From Paraphysomonas bandaiensis (taxonomy: Eukaryota > Chrysophyceae), in assembly GCA_965644295.1 (NCBI GenBank), contig CBFFRP010000421.1:33003-97002 (forward strand): a stretch of 64,000 nucleotides of DNA. The letters are read 5' to 3'. Below, in pieces: positions 1-11,751 of this stretch. The first letter of the stretch is position 1. Every line of letters begins with the position of its first letter. The position numbers and the translations under genes are program-made. The notes beneath the pieces are model-generated. The model did not search any database, was not told the origin of the DNA, and saw only the letters and a program-made list of their open reading frames with translations.

Positions 1-3000
1 TCGAAACATACCCAACCGAACCGTCTAGGACCACCGTCTCCATTATTTTCCTCATCACTAAGAGTCCAGTTAACAGGGAGTGTCCACCCAGGCACTTCAC
101 CATCATACTTCGACCACCTATACTCTTCCCTAACCCAATTCTCACCGGGTTCTTCCATTGCCAAAATGATCATGATCTTACAGCACTCTCTATGGTCCCA
201 CCTGCGAAGATCAAGCCTGTAGTATCTATCTGGGTAAAGCGGATCTATGATGTTGAGAATGCCCAGGCGATGGAAAATCTCATTCACCTCATCCTGGTTA
301 AATATATCCAATACACGAATGCCATTTTTGTCGTAGTCGACAATTCGAGAAAACATCGATACGAAGGCTTGAACTCGCAGATAATTGTCGGACGGGAAAC
401 AGAGCAATATATTTATTACTTGTTCCACCGATAGGTAGAGAATAGGTAGTGCCAATTGGAGCTCCAAAAGGCGACTATATGCCAAGGGATATATGGGATG
501 AAATTTTGTGACACTAGGCTTCGTCTGACAGTCTCGCAGACTTTCAGGAGTCGTCGGTCTCTTGGATGGATCATACTCCATGCGGCTGGCATCGCGCTGT
601 CTTTCTTCAGGATAAATAGAGTGGTAATGGTGGCACGAGTCGATATACTCGATGTGGTGCTCCTTTAAGTGAGCCAGTGTTAGTGACGGGTGCACCATTT
701 GGTCCAAAGGCGTATTTTTCAACCACTCCGTATCGCTATACTTTTCCATGATAGTTTCCAGATTCAACACATCTTTTAGTGCAAGAAATCTTTTATCTGA
801 CAGTGGCCATATTCCCTGCTTGGGACGGACAGTGGACACATAATCGCACCGAAGCTTTCCAGTTGAAGGACAGGAGGCAAACCAGTGTGCAGTCAGTGAA
901 AGCGGAGTACCACTAAGCGACTCATTGCGGAAATTAGAATAATTCCCTCGTTGTGAGGTGTCTACTCCCTGCTTGCGCATATACTTGACCTCTTCTGCCC
1001 ACACAGCAGATAAGCTTCGCCCTTCAACCTTCTTCTGTTTGTATCGGAAATCAAAAAAGAAGTGACCAGTTGGAAGACCCATGAACACGTTATATATCTG
1101 TCCCATAAGTACTCGCAAAGCAAACTTTCCTTCGTGATTGACGACTGAATCCACAAATCTATGACACTGTTCTGAAGTGACAAGCTGAGGCAAAACACGT
1201 GAAAGCACATGGAGATGGGAATTGTCATGTTTGCCCATTTCTTCAAATAACATCAATGCCTGCTGGGCACTCATGAAGTAATAGGGTGAAGTTGTTGCCT
1301 GCTCGAATATGACCTCTCGCTGCTCCATCGTAGGGGCGTCATGAATGGCCTTGATAACACTATGAATACCCTCATCATGACTTACATCGTATATCGACGC
1401 CTGCTCGCACTGGTAAAACACTTCAACAACTAATTCCCCAGACACAGGAATGCTCCATGGCTTCTTTGTGCTAGCATCCACAAGCTCACCACGGGGTACA
1501 TCGGTGCGGCAAAATTCATTGACCATAATCATTGCGAACTCCCTGCTGTCTATTGCTCCCGATTTATTCACATCGTAATCTCTAATTAATTTTCTACCAT
1601 ACTTCCGATCAAATTCTACCCCCAAACTCAAAATTGCAGCTAAAAATTCATCAACATCCATCTCGGCGTTGTTATCAGCATCATTAAGTTGAAATATGGC
1701 ATAGAATATTTGATACATCATGCCGCCAATGTAATCCTCCTTAAATTCAGCTACATCTGTCGCAAGATTTAGCTTCTGTTCGGCAATTTCATAGAGCTTA
1801 TCAATTACTATAGGATACAACTCATCGTCAGGAAAAAGGTCAAAAAATTCTAAAATATTCCTCAGGATATCAGGCGCTGATGCAGCTGCAGTTTTATTAT
1901 TTTTCTGATCAAGAATTATTTTGGCCAACTTGACTAGTTGTTGTCTAATATTTCGCCGTGACGACTCCGTTTTGGCACCCTGTCGAACAAGTTTTATAGA
2001 GTTCACAGTACGTGTATTCTCCGCGATATGTTCCAGTCTAACTAGAGTACATCCGGCTCTATAGTTCGCAAGATACATACATTCCTCGGCAACCATCTGA
2101 CCGTATGGTTCACTGAGGTCAACTCTATAAAACCCAGATGGATTAGCAGCATTGAATACATCGGGGCATTCCATCGTACAGTCACAGTTCTTAAACGACA
2201 CACTCAAGACGCGGCTCTCCCCACTGGCACGCTGTACTGCTGCAACTAGTGCCTGTGCGCCCACAGCTCCCAATACATTTCCGTCCACGACAAGTGTATC
2301 TAAACATTCATTCTGAATGAGAGCATTGGCCAGCACTGTTGCTGCGCGGGGATTTACTGAGTTGTACGACAAATCCAGATACCTTAAGCTATTGTTCACT
2401 TTAAGAGCTTGACCAAGGTATTGGGTGGGGAGGTCTCCAAAGGCATTGTAGGCCACTTTCAATACTGTGAGTGTGTTGTTTATCGTAAGTGACTCCGCAA
2501 AAGTAATCGCGCTATCAAGTCGTATAAAATTCCAGCGCACATCTAATTCAGTTATCGTCGTATTTCCCACAAGCATTTCTCCAAGCGCTTCTCCTCCAGT
2601 AGTAAGATCCGGATCCACAACGTTCATCAACTCAGCCGCCCCGATCATGTTATTGGTCAGAGAAAGTGTGGTGATAGAAAAGTTATCCATGATTGCCTTG
2701 GCAAGATTACAACATTCTCCATCATCCACATCCGCACCTACAGATAAATATTACAACGCACAGCCCTAGTATACATCAATCGTAACATCACAAATTGTAT
2801 ACGTCACATATAAATAGCATTACATATAACCGTACCGTTGAGAACTAAAGTTTTGAGTCGACACCGGCTATTCCGTAAATAGTCCATGATAACTGCTGAT
2901 GATTCGTCGATCTTGTTGTACGATAAATCTAGATGTGTCTGATCCATGACACGTAAGTAAAAAATAAAATCACGAAATACCACCCACCAGAGTGATCATC

Positions 3001-4314
3001 TTATCTAACTTCAGTGCGAAAGGCATGAGTGATACATCTGTCACATAGTGTAAGAGGTAAATCTAGAAACCAACTGCACTATTACCAGTAAGTCTATTAT
3101 CGCTTAAGTCGATTGTCTCTACAGTGGGAAGATCCTCGATCACCTAACAGGGTGTATATTTTAAAAATAAATTTATAAAAAATATATATACGTCACCTCT
3201 ATTACGGGAAGAATTTTCTTATCTCCAAGACCCTTGTGACCTAGAAATATTCCCTTCGGGTTCTGTGTTTCGAAACAGTATGTAACACAAGTGGGAAAAG
3301 TGAGAGAAAATGTACCGTTTCTTTTCGAAGCAATAGTGGCATTGGAGTGAGATTTTCCTTCGTCACTCGCCGGAGGTACATCGCACGAGGGGACTTCTTT
3401 TCTTCTGGTAAGTCTTCATCATTCATATACATGTCCAGATTCCTACAGTCCTCCATAAATCCAATAAGCACGTATTCGTTCAAACCCTACCTCCTTGCAA
3501 TTTTATACTGCCGGTAAAACTCGGATTTGGATATATCACCAAAGTATTTATCCCAGTGTTTAATACCCATACGTGGGTTTAACATGTCGTATCGAACTGC
3601 GGATATGACTTCCTTTCCACAGTCCTTCAAAGAAATACTTTTCTTCAAAATAGACCTCTTACGAACACCTTTGGCCGCATCCATGGCTTGTTCTTGAGCT
3701 TTGTTTACAGTTCGCTGAATCTTAGCTCGTTGTAAAACACGCGGCAGCGGACCAGGAATACGCGTGTGTTCAATTTTCTTTACCTCAGAGGGTGGTTTTT
3801 TAGGCAAGACTTTCTTTTTAACCGAAGGTGGTTCTGGTTTGAGTTTCCTAATGGTCGTACTGTGTTTAGAAATTTTCTTCGGAGGTTTTAGTATCTTCGG
3901 TGTTTTACTGACAACTTTCATTAAATCTTTCTCGGAATTATACTGATAACCCATTCCAAGTAAACTGCTTCTACGAACTTTATTGGCAGTAGATCTCCGT
4001 CGATTTTTACTCTCGTCAATTTGTTCAGTGTGGTAGTCACTGTCTTTGTCCGAATCAGAACCCTTTTCCTCATCGTCCTTATCAATATCATCAAATACTG
4101 ATTTATATTTCGGTAAAGCAGGTATCGAATCAGAGCCCCATATATCTCCTGATCGCCCGTGAAATATGGGCACAGAGGCAGAGAAATCCGTTAAGCTTAT
4201 ATGAGGTTTACTTGTTAATAAGCTTGGCAGTGTGATGCATGTTGACATACTTGACTCTGTATCTAATGGATGGTGTTTTCCCTGTATATCACTACGACTC
4301 ATAGTAGAGCTCAT
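1..4314 (-). CDS. Leucine-rich-repeat / EF-hand protein, 3' part beyond the left edge
   Basis: Spliced gene with exons 4314-3491, 3442-3316, 3262-3197, 3143-3086, 3037-2988, 2938-2836 and 2737 to the window start. Five introns are 48-53 nt and one is 98 nt. About 1,320 residues are visible without a stop. The first 275 residues are Lys/Ser-rich and probably disordered. Residues about 310-560 carry ribonuclease-inhibitor-type leucine-rich repeats (LxxLDLSxNxI spacing, e.g. VETIDLSDNRLT, LTHLDLSYNKID). Two canonical EF-hand loops follow, DADNNAEMDVDE near 760 and DVNKSGAIDSRE near 795, with acidic residues at positions 1, 9 and 12. A long conserved-looking tail runs off the edge. LRR plus calcium-binding EF-hands suggests a cytosolic scaffold or calcium-responsive protein, but I cannot name the function. 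An in-frame TAG at 3487-3489 lies inside the first intron. Start ATG at 4314; a second in-frame ATG lies four codons on. Confidence 0.85.
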
Positions 4315-4823
4315 GTTTGAGAGCTATACGGGCCTATGGGTAGTGTAGTGGTGATGGGAATAGGGTTAGAGTATGAAGGTAGATGGGGGATAGAGCATAT
4401 CGTGTACTGTGTTTTCAATTTAATGCAGTGAGTGTTAATGTATGGAACTATGCGTATATTATCATATGTATGGAACTCTAGGCAGATATATACATACATT
4501 AACTGCTGCATGATGATCTCATATGGAAGTTCTCGTAAGAACACGCCTACGGCTTATTCCATACATAAGCACCTCTCTATGTGTATATATGTACAGACCG
4601 TTTCTTTCCATAGAATACTGGAATACAATGAAATACAGTGGAAGGTGGAATACAGGTATGGTTTACAGCAGTGTCCAAGTACACACATACGGCATACAGA
4701 CTATACGGCATAGCATACACTCACAGCACCTGCAGCTGTACCATACTACAGTGTACTGTAGTATATGTACTGCAGTACAGCAGTGTCCCATTAACAGTCT
4801 CATAGCAGCCATATATAGACAGC
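4315..4823. promoter_or_regulatory. Divergent intergenic region between LRR/EF-hand and glycosyltransferase-like genes
   Basis: This 509-nt gap separates two divergent start codons and must hold both promoters. It is rich in GTAC/TACA-type words and short palindromic strings such as gtactgtagtatatgtactg near 4750-4770. No long open frame in it looks like protein. I see no certain TATA box or named factor site. Confidence 0.5.
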
Positions 4824-6490
4824 ATGCCTCCTTGTATACCATACACCATGAACCTCACACTATCCCATCTCATAATCTCATTACTCTATCTCTTCTCCCT
4901 TGTATCCCCCTATCCACATCCATCACCATCAGCAGCATGCGGAGATATCATCCACCAGTCATGCCTAACGAACTGCTCCATTGCCAATCCATACTACTGC
5001 TTTAAAGATAAACCTATTAGTTATGATACATGTAAACTCTTTCTTCGTCAATCACAGCACTGTGATGCTGTTATCTATACAAATGCCAGGTGCTCTTTGT
5101 TCTCTCGCTACACTAACAGAGACCTTCAAACCCCCTCTGCTGTAAGCATACAGGCATCATTCACAGATGACTCTTCCATTCACTTGATTCGATTGACCGA
5201 AGGAGTAGATAACTGTACTGCTTACTCTGGGCCATCTAACTATCCTGTTGGGAAGAGTATCATGACTCAGTGTCTGAGTCATCATAATTTATTGTCCTCT
5301 GCATCGACCCATAGGCAGATGTCGGAGCAGAGATGGAGTCAGCTTCCTCGCCTTGGAATAATAGTTTCCGTTACTAAGGCTTGGATGCGTGATAATATGA
5401 AGGAGGTCGAAGCCGCAGTTAATAACTTCGAGTGCTATGCCACGACACACAGTTATGCCTTCGTAAGTCTCGAAAACTATCCGTTTACCTCTAACTGTCA
5501 TTTTAGCACTTGCATGTAATGCCATCCATGGAAACAAGCCGTTTTTTTCACGTTCGCCACCAGTCAGTGGTTCAAACGTACTTACATCGCTACCAATACT
5601 TGCTTGTGATGGACGCAGATAATCTGGTTGTGAATATGTCTCAATCTTTGGACCACCTTTTCGTTAGCAACATGTCATCCCCTACAGATGTCTTTCTCCA
5701 TATGCGAGAAGGGGGTGAGGTCACAGCCAGTACCTACATTATACGGAATTCTCTGTATTCTCGGTGCTTTATGCGATACTGGAGAATGATGGCACCGCTA
5801 AGCAGGCGTGTGTGGGTGCCAACCCCAAACCACGACAACGGTGACTTAGTTGTGGCGCTGATGAATCTAATCAGTGAGGAGGCCCTACTTAATTGTGCAG
5901 AGTATATAAAGCCCACATCTTCACTAGCTGCCTATGATACGGGGATATTGCTTTGTTTCCGTTTATTCCGTGGTGCTCTAGCAGATCCGTCTACCCTCTT
6001 GCCTCACATTCGTGTCTTTTTCATTCGTGAGAGCTTTTTCCGTATGCATCTAGGGAACAGTGGAACTCAAGGAGAAGGACGGCAAGTGCTGCTGAAAGAC
6101 TCCACTTGTCATAAGCACGACATCATTGCCCACGGGTGGAAAGCGATTGCTTCTTCCTACTGGCCGACGGACTCTGTATGTGATGTCGATGCTTTCCGAA
6201 GAGGAAAAGGGGGGAACCAGCGCTGCACTTGGTTGACAGTAGAAGAAGAGATGCATATTGTACAGACAAAGTGCTACTGGCGGTCTCCTCTCTGCAAAGA
6301 TGCAGAAACGCAGGTTAATGTCTGCCTAAACTCTGAAGGGTGCCGATTGGAAAAGATAAATATGCAACGCTGGGCACTATGCGTAGATCATGGAGTATGT
6401 AATCCTTATATTACGATTCCCGCCTTTTACAAGAAGTACGCAACTTTGGAACTTCCCCGGCCTTGGCTATCAGAATATATAAAGTCATGA
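4824..6490 (+). CDS. Secreted/Golgi glycosyltransferase-like protein (DUF273-like)
   Basis: Two exons, 4824-5462 and 5507-6490, encode about 540 residues. The 44-nt intron has a GTAAGT donor; unspliced, it looks like a frameshift. A hydrophobic stretch (LIISLLYLFSLVS) near the N-terminus reads as a signal peptide or type II anchor; the ATG at 4848 is an alternative start closer to it. The first ~200 residues are Cys-rich. From about residue 180 the protein resembles the nucleotide-diphospho-sugar transferase fold of DUF273/GT34-like enzymes: a strand followed by HSYAF, then YQYLLVMDADN near residue 248 (DxD-type metal/nucleotide-sugar site), and HDNGDLV further on. The expected role is glycosyl transfer in the secretory pathway, with donor and acceptor unknown. 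Family assignment rests on motif order and is moderate; signal peptide and splicing are clearer. Confidence 0.75.
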
Positions 6491-6766
6491 CTTCGTTCTT
6501 AGAGTTAATATATTTTACTTGTATAACGTGATTGTTTCTGTGATACGATTGTTTGCTGTGGTATCTTGATGTTGTAGATATCTTACCGAAGTACCGATTT
6601 TTAAAAGCATTTAATTTTATATTAGTACTACATACACATAAGTTGGAAGTGCGTTGTCCTAGGGACTATAAGCAAGAAGCAAGTAGCGCAACTAGCAATT
6701 GCACCTGATGGGTGTATGAAATTTCTTCAATCCTTTTTAAATTTATTTAAATCATTTAAAATTGAC

Positions 6767-7302
6767 TTATATATTTTTCCTATTATTGTATGTGGTGGTT
6801 GCTTCAAAAATAACTGTCATCTCTTCTTTCTCACAAACATCCATGAAAACTCCTCCTACACCTGGAACGTGAGCAAACAATAATAGCAATTTTATACTAG
6901 ATAATAGAACTAGGAATAATGAAAAATACTACTCACATAGTGCAGCTTTCTTATCGCTGTTGCAGATTAGGTAACGAGTGACTGGCAGTACTTTATCCGG
7001 GCATGTGAATAACAAATTCGCATTTTTGACTATATCAAATATGTATGTTTACTATATCAATTACATGGGCTGAAATAGAATACTCTATGAAACCGCTACA
7101 AGTGAAAGACACAATGCATTAGTTAACTTCCAGTTAATTGTTTGTCTAAGTCACTAAAGTCGTGATCTTGTCACTGTAACACTTTTCTGCCGTTTCACGT
7201 ATTGCATTCTTCACTTTGATATATAAACATTCTTCTCTCGCTGGGTCGTTGCAGAAAACGCACACAACATATACAGCCGGTACGGTATCAACCACATGAC
7301 AT
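6767..7302 (-). CDS. Small spliced hypothetical protein (~105 aa)
   Basis: Predicted from splice sites and phase, not from a long frame. Exons are 7302-7293, 7240-7155, 7095-7065, 7029-6937 and 6861-6767. Introns are 52, 59, 35 and 75 nt with GT-AG ends. The product starts MSC, has a lysine/glutamate-rich helix (KVKNAIRETAEKCYSDK) and a Cys-containing C-terminal half with phrases such as LLFTCPDKVLPVTRYL. No signal peptide or membrane segment is evident. I do not recognise the family. It ends 276 nt from the convergent glycosyltransferase-like gene and starts 32 nt downstream of the next minus-strand gene's stop, so it needs its own promoter inside that neighbour or co-transcription with it. 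The phases agree across all five exons, but the 35-nt intron and 10-nt first exon are at the limit of plausibility. Confidence 0.42.
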
Positions 7303-7333
7303 TATAGCAGAGGAAGTGTGTGAGGCTATACTA

Positions 7334-9882
7334 TCACCACGTGGATGTGGTGCCGGCTCCAGTGTTAGGAGTTCCAGAGGAAGAGGCGTCGCTGGGCTGA
7401 CCAGAAGTCGATCCTGCATTTCCACCCCGCCCAGCACCGTACTGTCCACCTCGCCCAGCTCCAGGATATCCAGGTCCGGGTGCGGCAGCTCCAGGGGGAT
7501 AAGGAGGCATCATCTGGCCCCATCCTGCACCATAAGACCACTGGTCGCCCCGACCGTATGGGCCATATCCACCAGCTCCGTAGGGCCCACCGGAATGCAA
7601 GCCGTGAGCTTGGGGGTTATCCTGCGCGCCGCCCTGTGGGTTCCCACCCGACTGAGAGGCATTGCCTCCCGGTGCAGAACCACCCTTGCGGTCGCCCTGT
7701 CCTCCGGGGTGTGGTGCTCTGTACGAATCCACCGCTGCGAAGTGTCCGCCTGGTCCAGATCCGTACATATCTCCGTATCCACCCATCCCTTGTCCAGCAC
7801 CATAGGGGTCACCGTAAGGAGGTCTTGGGGGCTGATACATACCCTGAGAATGTCCGCCACGTCCATAGAAACCCTGCCCTCCACCACCATAGTAGTACTG
7901 AGGGTAATAAGGATTGCCGTAGTAGCCATAACCTCCCATTTGTCCGTACTGTTGTTGGTGCTGCTGATACATACCTTGCTGGTTAGAATTGTTGTTGGTT
8001 GATGCGGAATCAGGTCCCGATGATGAGGGTGGTGGACTCGAGTTGGATTGCTGCTGATGGTTAACTGGAGACTCCAGGTGACCTCTAGGGAGATCTAGAC
8101 CGTACCCATGCTGCTGTTGCTGCATAGGAGGCATACCAACTGGCCCAACATTAGCAGGACTGTTTCGCTGGCCGACAGCCCCTGCGCTACCAGTCTGCAT
8201 GCCCGGAGGAGCAGCAACCTGCTCTTGCTGCTGTCTCTTCGGGGCAGAATTACGCTGTTTTTGTTGTCTTTGTGGAGCACTCTGTCTTCCCTGCTGCTCC
8301 TCCTGGCGTGCTTCTACATTCAAACCAGGAGGGGGACTAGGAGCCGCGGCCTGCTGTTGCTGAGCGTCCGCAAAGAGAGACTTCTCTGGCCCTTCTTTCG
8401 GAGCTGTAGAGGCAGGCTCCTGCTTCTGGGATTGGCGTTGGTCGAAAGCGCTAATGGGCGACAAGCCTTCCTCCAATGGCGCACTAGAACCTTCTGATCC
8501 CCAGACTGATACAGATGGACCAGGCGCAGAGACTTCATCAGCCTGAGAGGGATGGGAAGGAGAGGACGTAGACTCATCTCCGAAGTTTCCGAACGCGAAC
8601 TTTACTTCGCTGTCGGCCTCTGTTGACTCCCACTTCCCCAGTTTTATGAGTGGGCTGCCAACTGTGTCTGACACGGTGGGCACGCGAGGAGGAGAATCAA
8701 GGACTGCAGGCGAAGCCGACGGAGGCTCTTCGATAGTAGCTGGTGGGGCCGCTACAGTTGGCTGGGACTCAGTGACTGGAGTGGGTTCAGCAATTGGTGC
8801 CGGCTGGGCAACTTCAGCTGTATCTTCAACTGATACTGCTGCTACTTTGTCAGCAACTTCCTCTACCTCCACAGCAGGAGCAGATGCATCTACACTAGGG
8901 CTCACGCTGTCCCCGCGTGAATTCTTACTTTTGCGGGACTTCGACTTGCTAACTGGCTTGCTAGACTTTGACTCAGCACTCACAGGGGCAGCAACTGGCT
9001 GTTGTTTCTGCTGTTCGGCCGCCTTCAGCTTCTGTGCAAGGCTCATTCCCCCAGTTCCCCAAGCAACTTTTCCAGTGACTGGAGCAGCGGATGGTGGAGC
9101 CATGCCGGGGGAGGCTGTGGCTGGTGTAGCTTGCTGCTGAACTGGAGACGGGGTAACCTCTTCACGAGCCTCTTCTGAGGCTATGGGAGGGGAAGGTGCC
9201 GCCTCAGCTCCCTCTTTTCCCCAAGCTGGAAGAGAAGTTTGCTTAGAAGGTTGAGTGGGTTCTGATGGATCAGCTGGTAATGCTGATGGTGGCCCGCGGG
9301 GAGGCTGGCTACCTCGTCCTCGTCCTCCATACGCGCTGCTCATAGATCTGCCACCGCGCCCACCGCGTCCGCCATCGCCGCCACGATAAGGAGGGGCACT
9401 GCGCCCTCTTCCTCGACCACCGCCTCTATCGCTCTGACTTTGTTCCTATTCAATATATTACGTCTGCATTGACAGGCATGTTCATGGTTTTCAGTTGTCT
9501 ACCTTCTTTTTATTTTTTTTCCCAGTAGATATCCAGTCATCTCCCCTAGCTGACAAATTTTCGGCATCTACGACACTCCAATATTACGTATAATAGAAAA
9601 ACACTAGGGCACATACCATTCCACATAGCTGCAATTGCATCCTTGATTGCTGCGTCATTTTTCTGATGCTTACGAATTAAATCGAGCAATTCTTGATTCG
9701 ACACTGCCTCAGGTGTAATATCTCTATACTGTTAATACATTAAACTCCAGGGTAAAAAACAATACATCATAAATACTTGTTTTAATTCAGCCTGGGACAC
9801 TTTGACCCCGCGGGCTTCTTGTCTGCATTGATATATAAGGTGATATATGCAAGAGATGATGTAGTTACCCTCGCTGCGCCAT
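7334..9882 (-). CDS. CUE/UBA-like, RGG- and Q/G-rich low-complexity protein
   Basis: Five exons (9882-9869, 9822-9777, 9728-9617, 9567-9503, 9445-7334) give about 782 residues. Residues about 30-60 (NQELLDLIRKHQKNDAAIKD) look like a three-helix UBA/CUE-type ubiquitin-binding domain. A short DDWISTGKKNKKK segment follows, then an RGG block, then a very long Pro/Ala/Ser-, Gln- and Gly/Tyr-rich tail with many GYG and GGPYG motifs. This order (CUE/UBA, lysine-rich patch, RGG, prion-like tail) resembles UBAP2L/Lingerer, plant GIP1-like and fungal Def1-type proteins. That suggests a cytoplasmic RNA-granule or ubiquitin-linked RNA polymerase role (inference). The GC-rich tail makes long open frames on the other strand at 7316-8497; these are shadows. 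The 14-nt first exon is supported by phase and by the MAQRG start. Confidence 0.78.
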
Positions 9883-11751
9883 TGATAAATAAATATAAGC
9901 CAGAAACTATACGACTGACTCTCTCTTATATATTTTGGCACAAAAATACAATTCTCCTGGTGATAATTTGATCAAAGGAGAGTTGCAGCCAAGGTATGAT
10001 GTCTACTTTAAAGTAATTATAGGAATTAATTTTCATTGCAGAGCCTCACCTTTCAGTGTGTGTGTACCATCTATATATATATGTATATGTAGATGGTGTG
10101 GTGGGTGTGTCCCGTGTATGTGGTATGTGGTATGTGTATATGGTATGTGTGTGTATGTGGTATACAAAAAACAAAATGCTCACAAGACCACAAAAACTTC
10201 TGTTGTTCTTCATACTATACGGAAGAATACAGAGGAATACAGAGACGACTACTTCCCATCACTTTCTTCGATCCGAGAGAATACAGAGGAATACGAATGA
10301 TATACGCCGTATATGGTGTATTAGAATATTGTGGGGAAAAATCACACCACTGGAAAAATAGAGGATTTTGATGAATGAAACTTCTAAAAATCATTTATTT
10401 TTATAGATTACTGCTGGATATTCACTCTCACCTGCAACCTACTTCTTAAATGCAATGGGCATGATGGATAGGCAGCAGGCAAGCCATCACCAGGTGATAA
10501 GGAGGCAGCAAGGATTCAGATTCAGCCGTTCTTATCCTATCAGCAAAGTAATGATGGATATATATACTCAATGAGGACAGTACAGCACATACACTGTATC
10601 TGATATCTATACCGTGTGGAGACATATGGATCATATGTAACCGGACTACAGCCTCATCGGGCTCCACCCAGTAACTTCTTTCTCAGCTAATTTTCTGAGT
10701 GAAGAAGAAAGTACTGTAAAGTATGTACTACAATAGAGCATAGTCAGGGCTAGGGAACAATATATTGCAATACTATTGTTAGCTTCTCACCAATCATATT
10801 GATGGAGTTTTTAAACGGACCCTACAATACCATTGCAATTCAGTATGTAAACATTTGCATTGATTTCATGATAACGAAACCCACTACTCTGCCAGTCAAA
10901 GACTACCTACTGCTTAGCTAGTCTCAACTTTTCTCTTACTCATTTTCTCTGTCATCATTGGTGATGTTACCACCACATCTATTCAAAAATAATTGAAATA
11001 TGCATTCGGTCATAAATGTCGATCATAATATTAAGTGTAGTAGGGTGCATACTTTTGCGCAGCACTGAGATAATAAGTTTAGCTGTGCTGAACAGGCGTT
11101 CACATGTATTGGAAGCATTCATCTTTCAGGCGTCTCTTCTTATCAGTATGATATACTATAATATATATATATATTGTTAAGTAAGGTGGTATAGAGAATA
11201 GATGTATAGAGTATTGCAGAGCCAGCGATATGTAAAAACCAGAAAATAATATCAATAATTGGCTTTTTCTTGATTTTCCGCATATTTGTGTACATGGGTA
11301 TATATTTTGCACCCTACAGTTGAGAATCTCTCGGTATATGACAATCAAAATATGGTTGCAATATATCATATATATTGTGAGCTACTTTAACAAAAACAAT
11401 ATGGCTGGAATATTAGACCGGTCCATCAATCAATATATTTTACAATATATTTTTTTATAGCCCTGGCTCAACAGCAACGCGTGACAAAATAGCTGCATAT
11501 TCTAGTGACATTCTCCAGTAATAACAGCATAAAAGAAGCATATATTAAAATTATAATAAAATTGCTTACATCAGAGCCACATACAACATAGAGCCAATCA
11601 GCTACATACCACACAGCCAATATTGCAGTACACATCGTACTCTGTAACGATACTGTACTGTACTCCGACATGCACAAATATGATGGTATCTTCAAAAAGC
11701 ACATAAACGTCTACATCAGCTCAATACTAACGAGATGCTTATACGTACGTA
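9883..11751. other. Intergenic region, no gene seen
   Basis: This 1.87-kb AT-rich gap lies between two minus-strand genes. It contains a GTGTATGTGGTAT-type microsatellite at about 10060-10165. A short direct repeat, agaatacagaggaatac, occurs near 10225 and again near 10278. Two scraps begin agggct/agccctggctcaacag (near 10748 and 11459) and resemble the edges of the inverted repeat at 16.5 kb. No spliced reading frame with protein-like composition could be assembled. Confidence 0.5.

Noticed and set aside
962-1246. 94-codon minus-strand frame at 962-1246
   Set aside because: Out of frame with the large continuous LRR/EF-hand exon on the same strand, which explains the region.
3484-3492. In-frame TAG between two open frames of the LRR/EF-hand gene, suggesting stop readthrough or a reassigned code
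   Set aside because: A 48-nt GT-AG intron (3490-3443) removes it and keeps phase. Introns of the same size recur throughout, and TAA, TAG and TGA all act as stops elsewhere.
4432-5005. Plus-strand frames upstream of the glycosyltransferase-like start
   Set aside because: They overlap the promoter gap and the signal-peptide exon in another frame, with low-complexity Tyr/Ile/His composition.
5463-5520. Apparent frameshift splitting the glycosyltransferase-like gene
   Set aside because: A 44-nt intron with a GTAAGT donor joins the two frames exactly.
7316-8577. Long Ser/Arg-rich open frames opposite or alongside the RGG/Q-rich gene
   Set aside because: Shadow frames from the GC- and repeat-rich coding strand; no domain or initiation context of their own.
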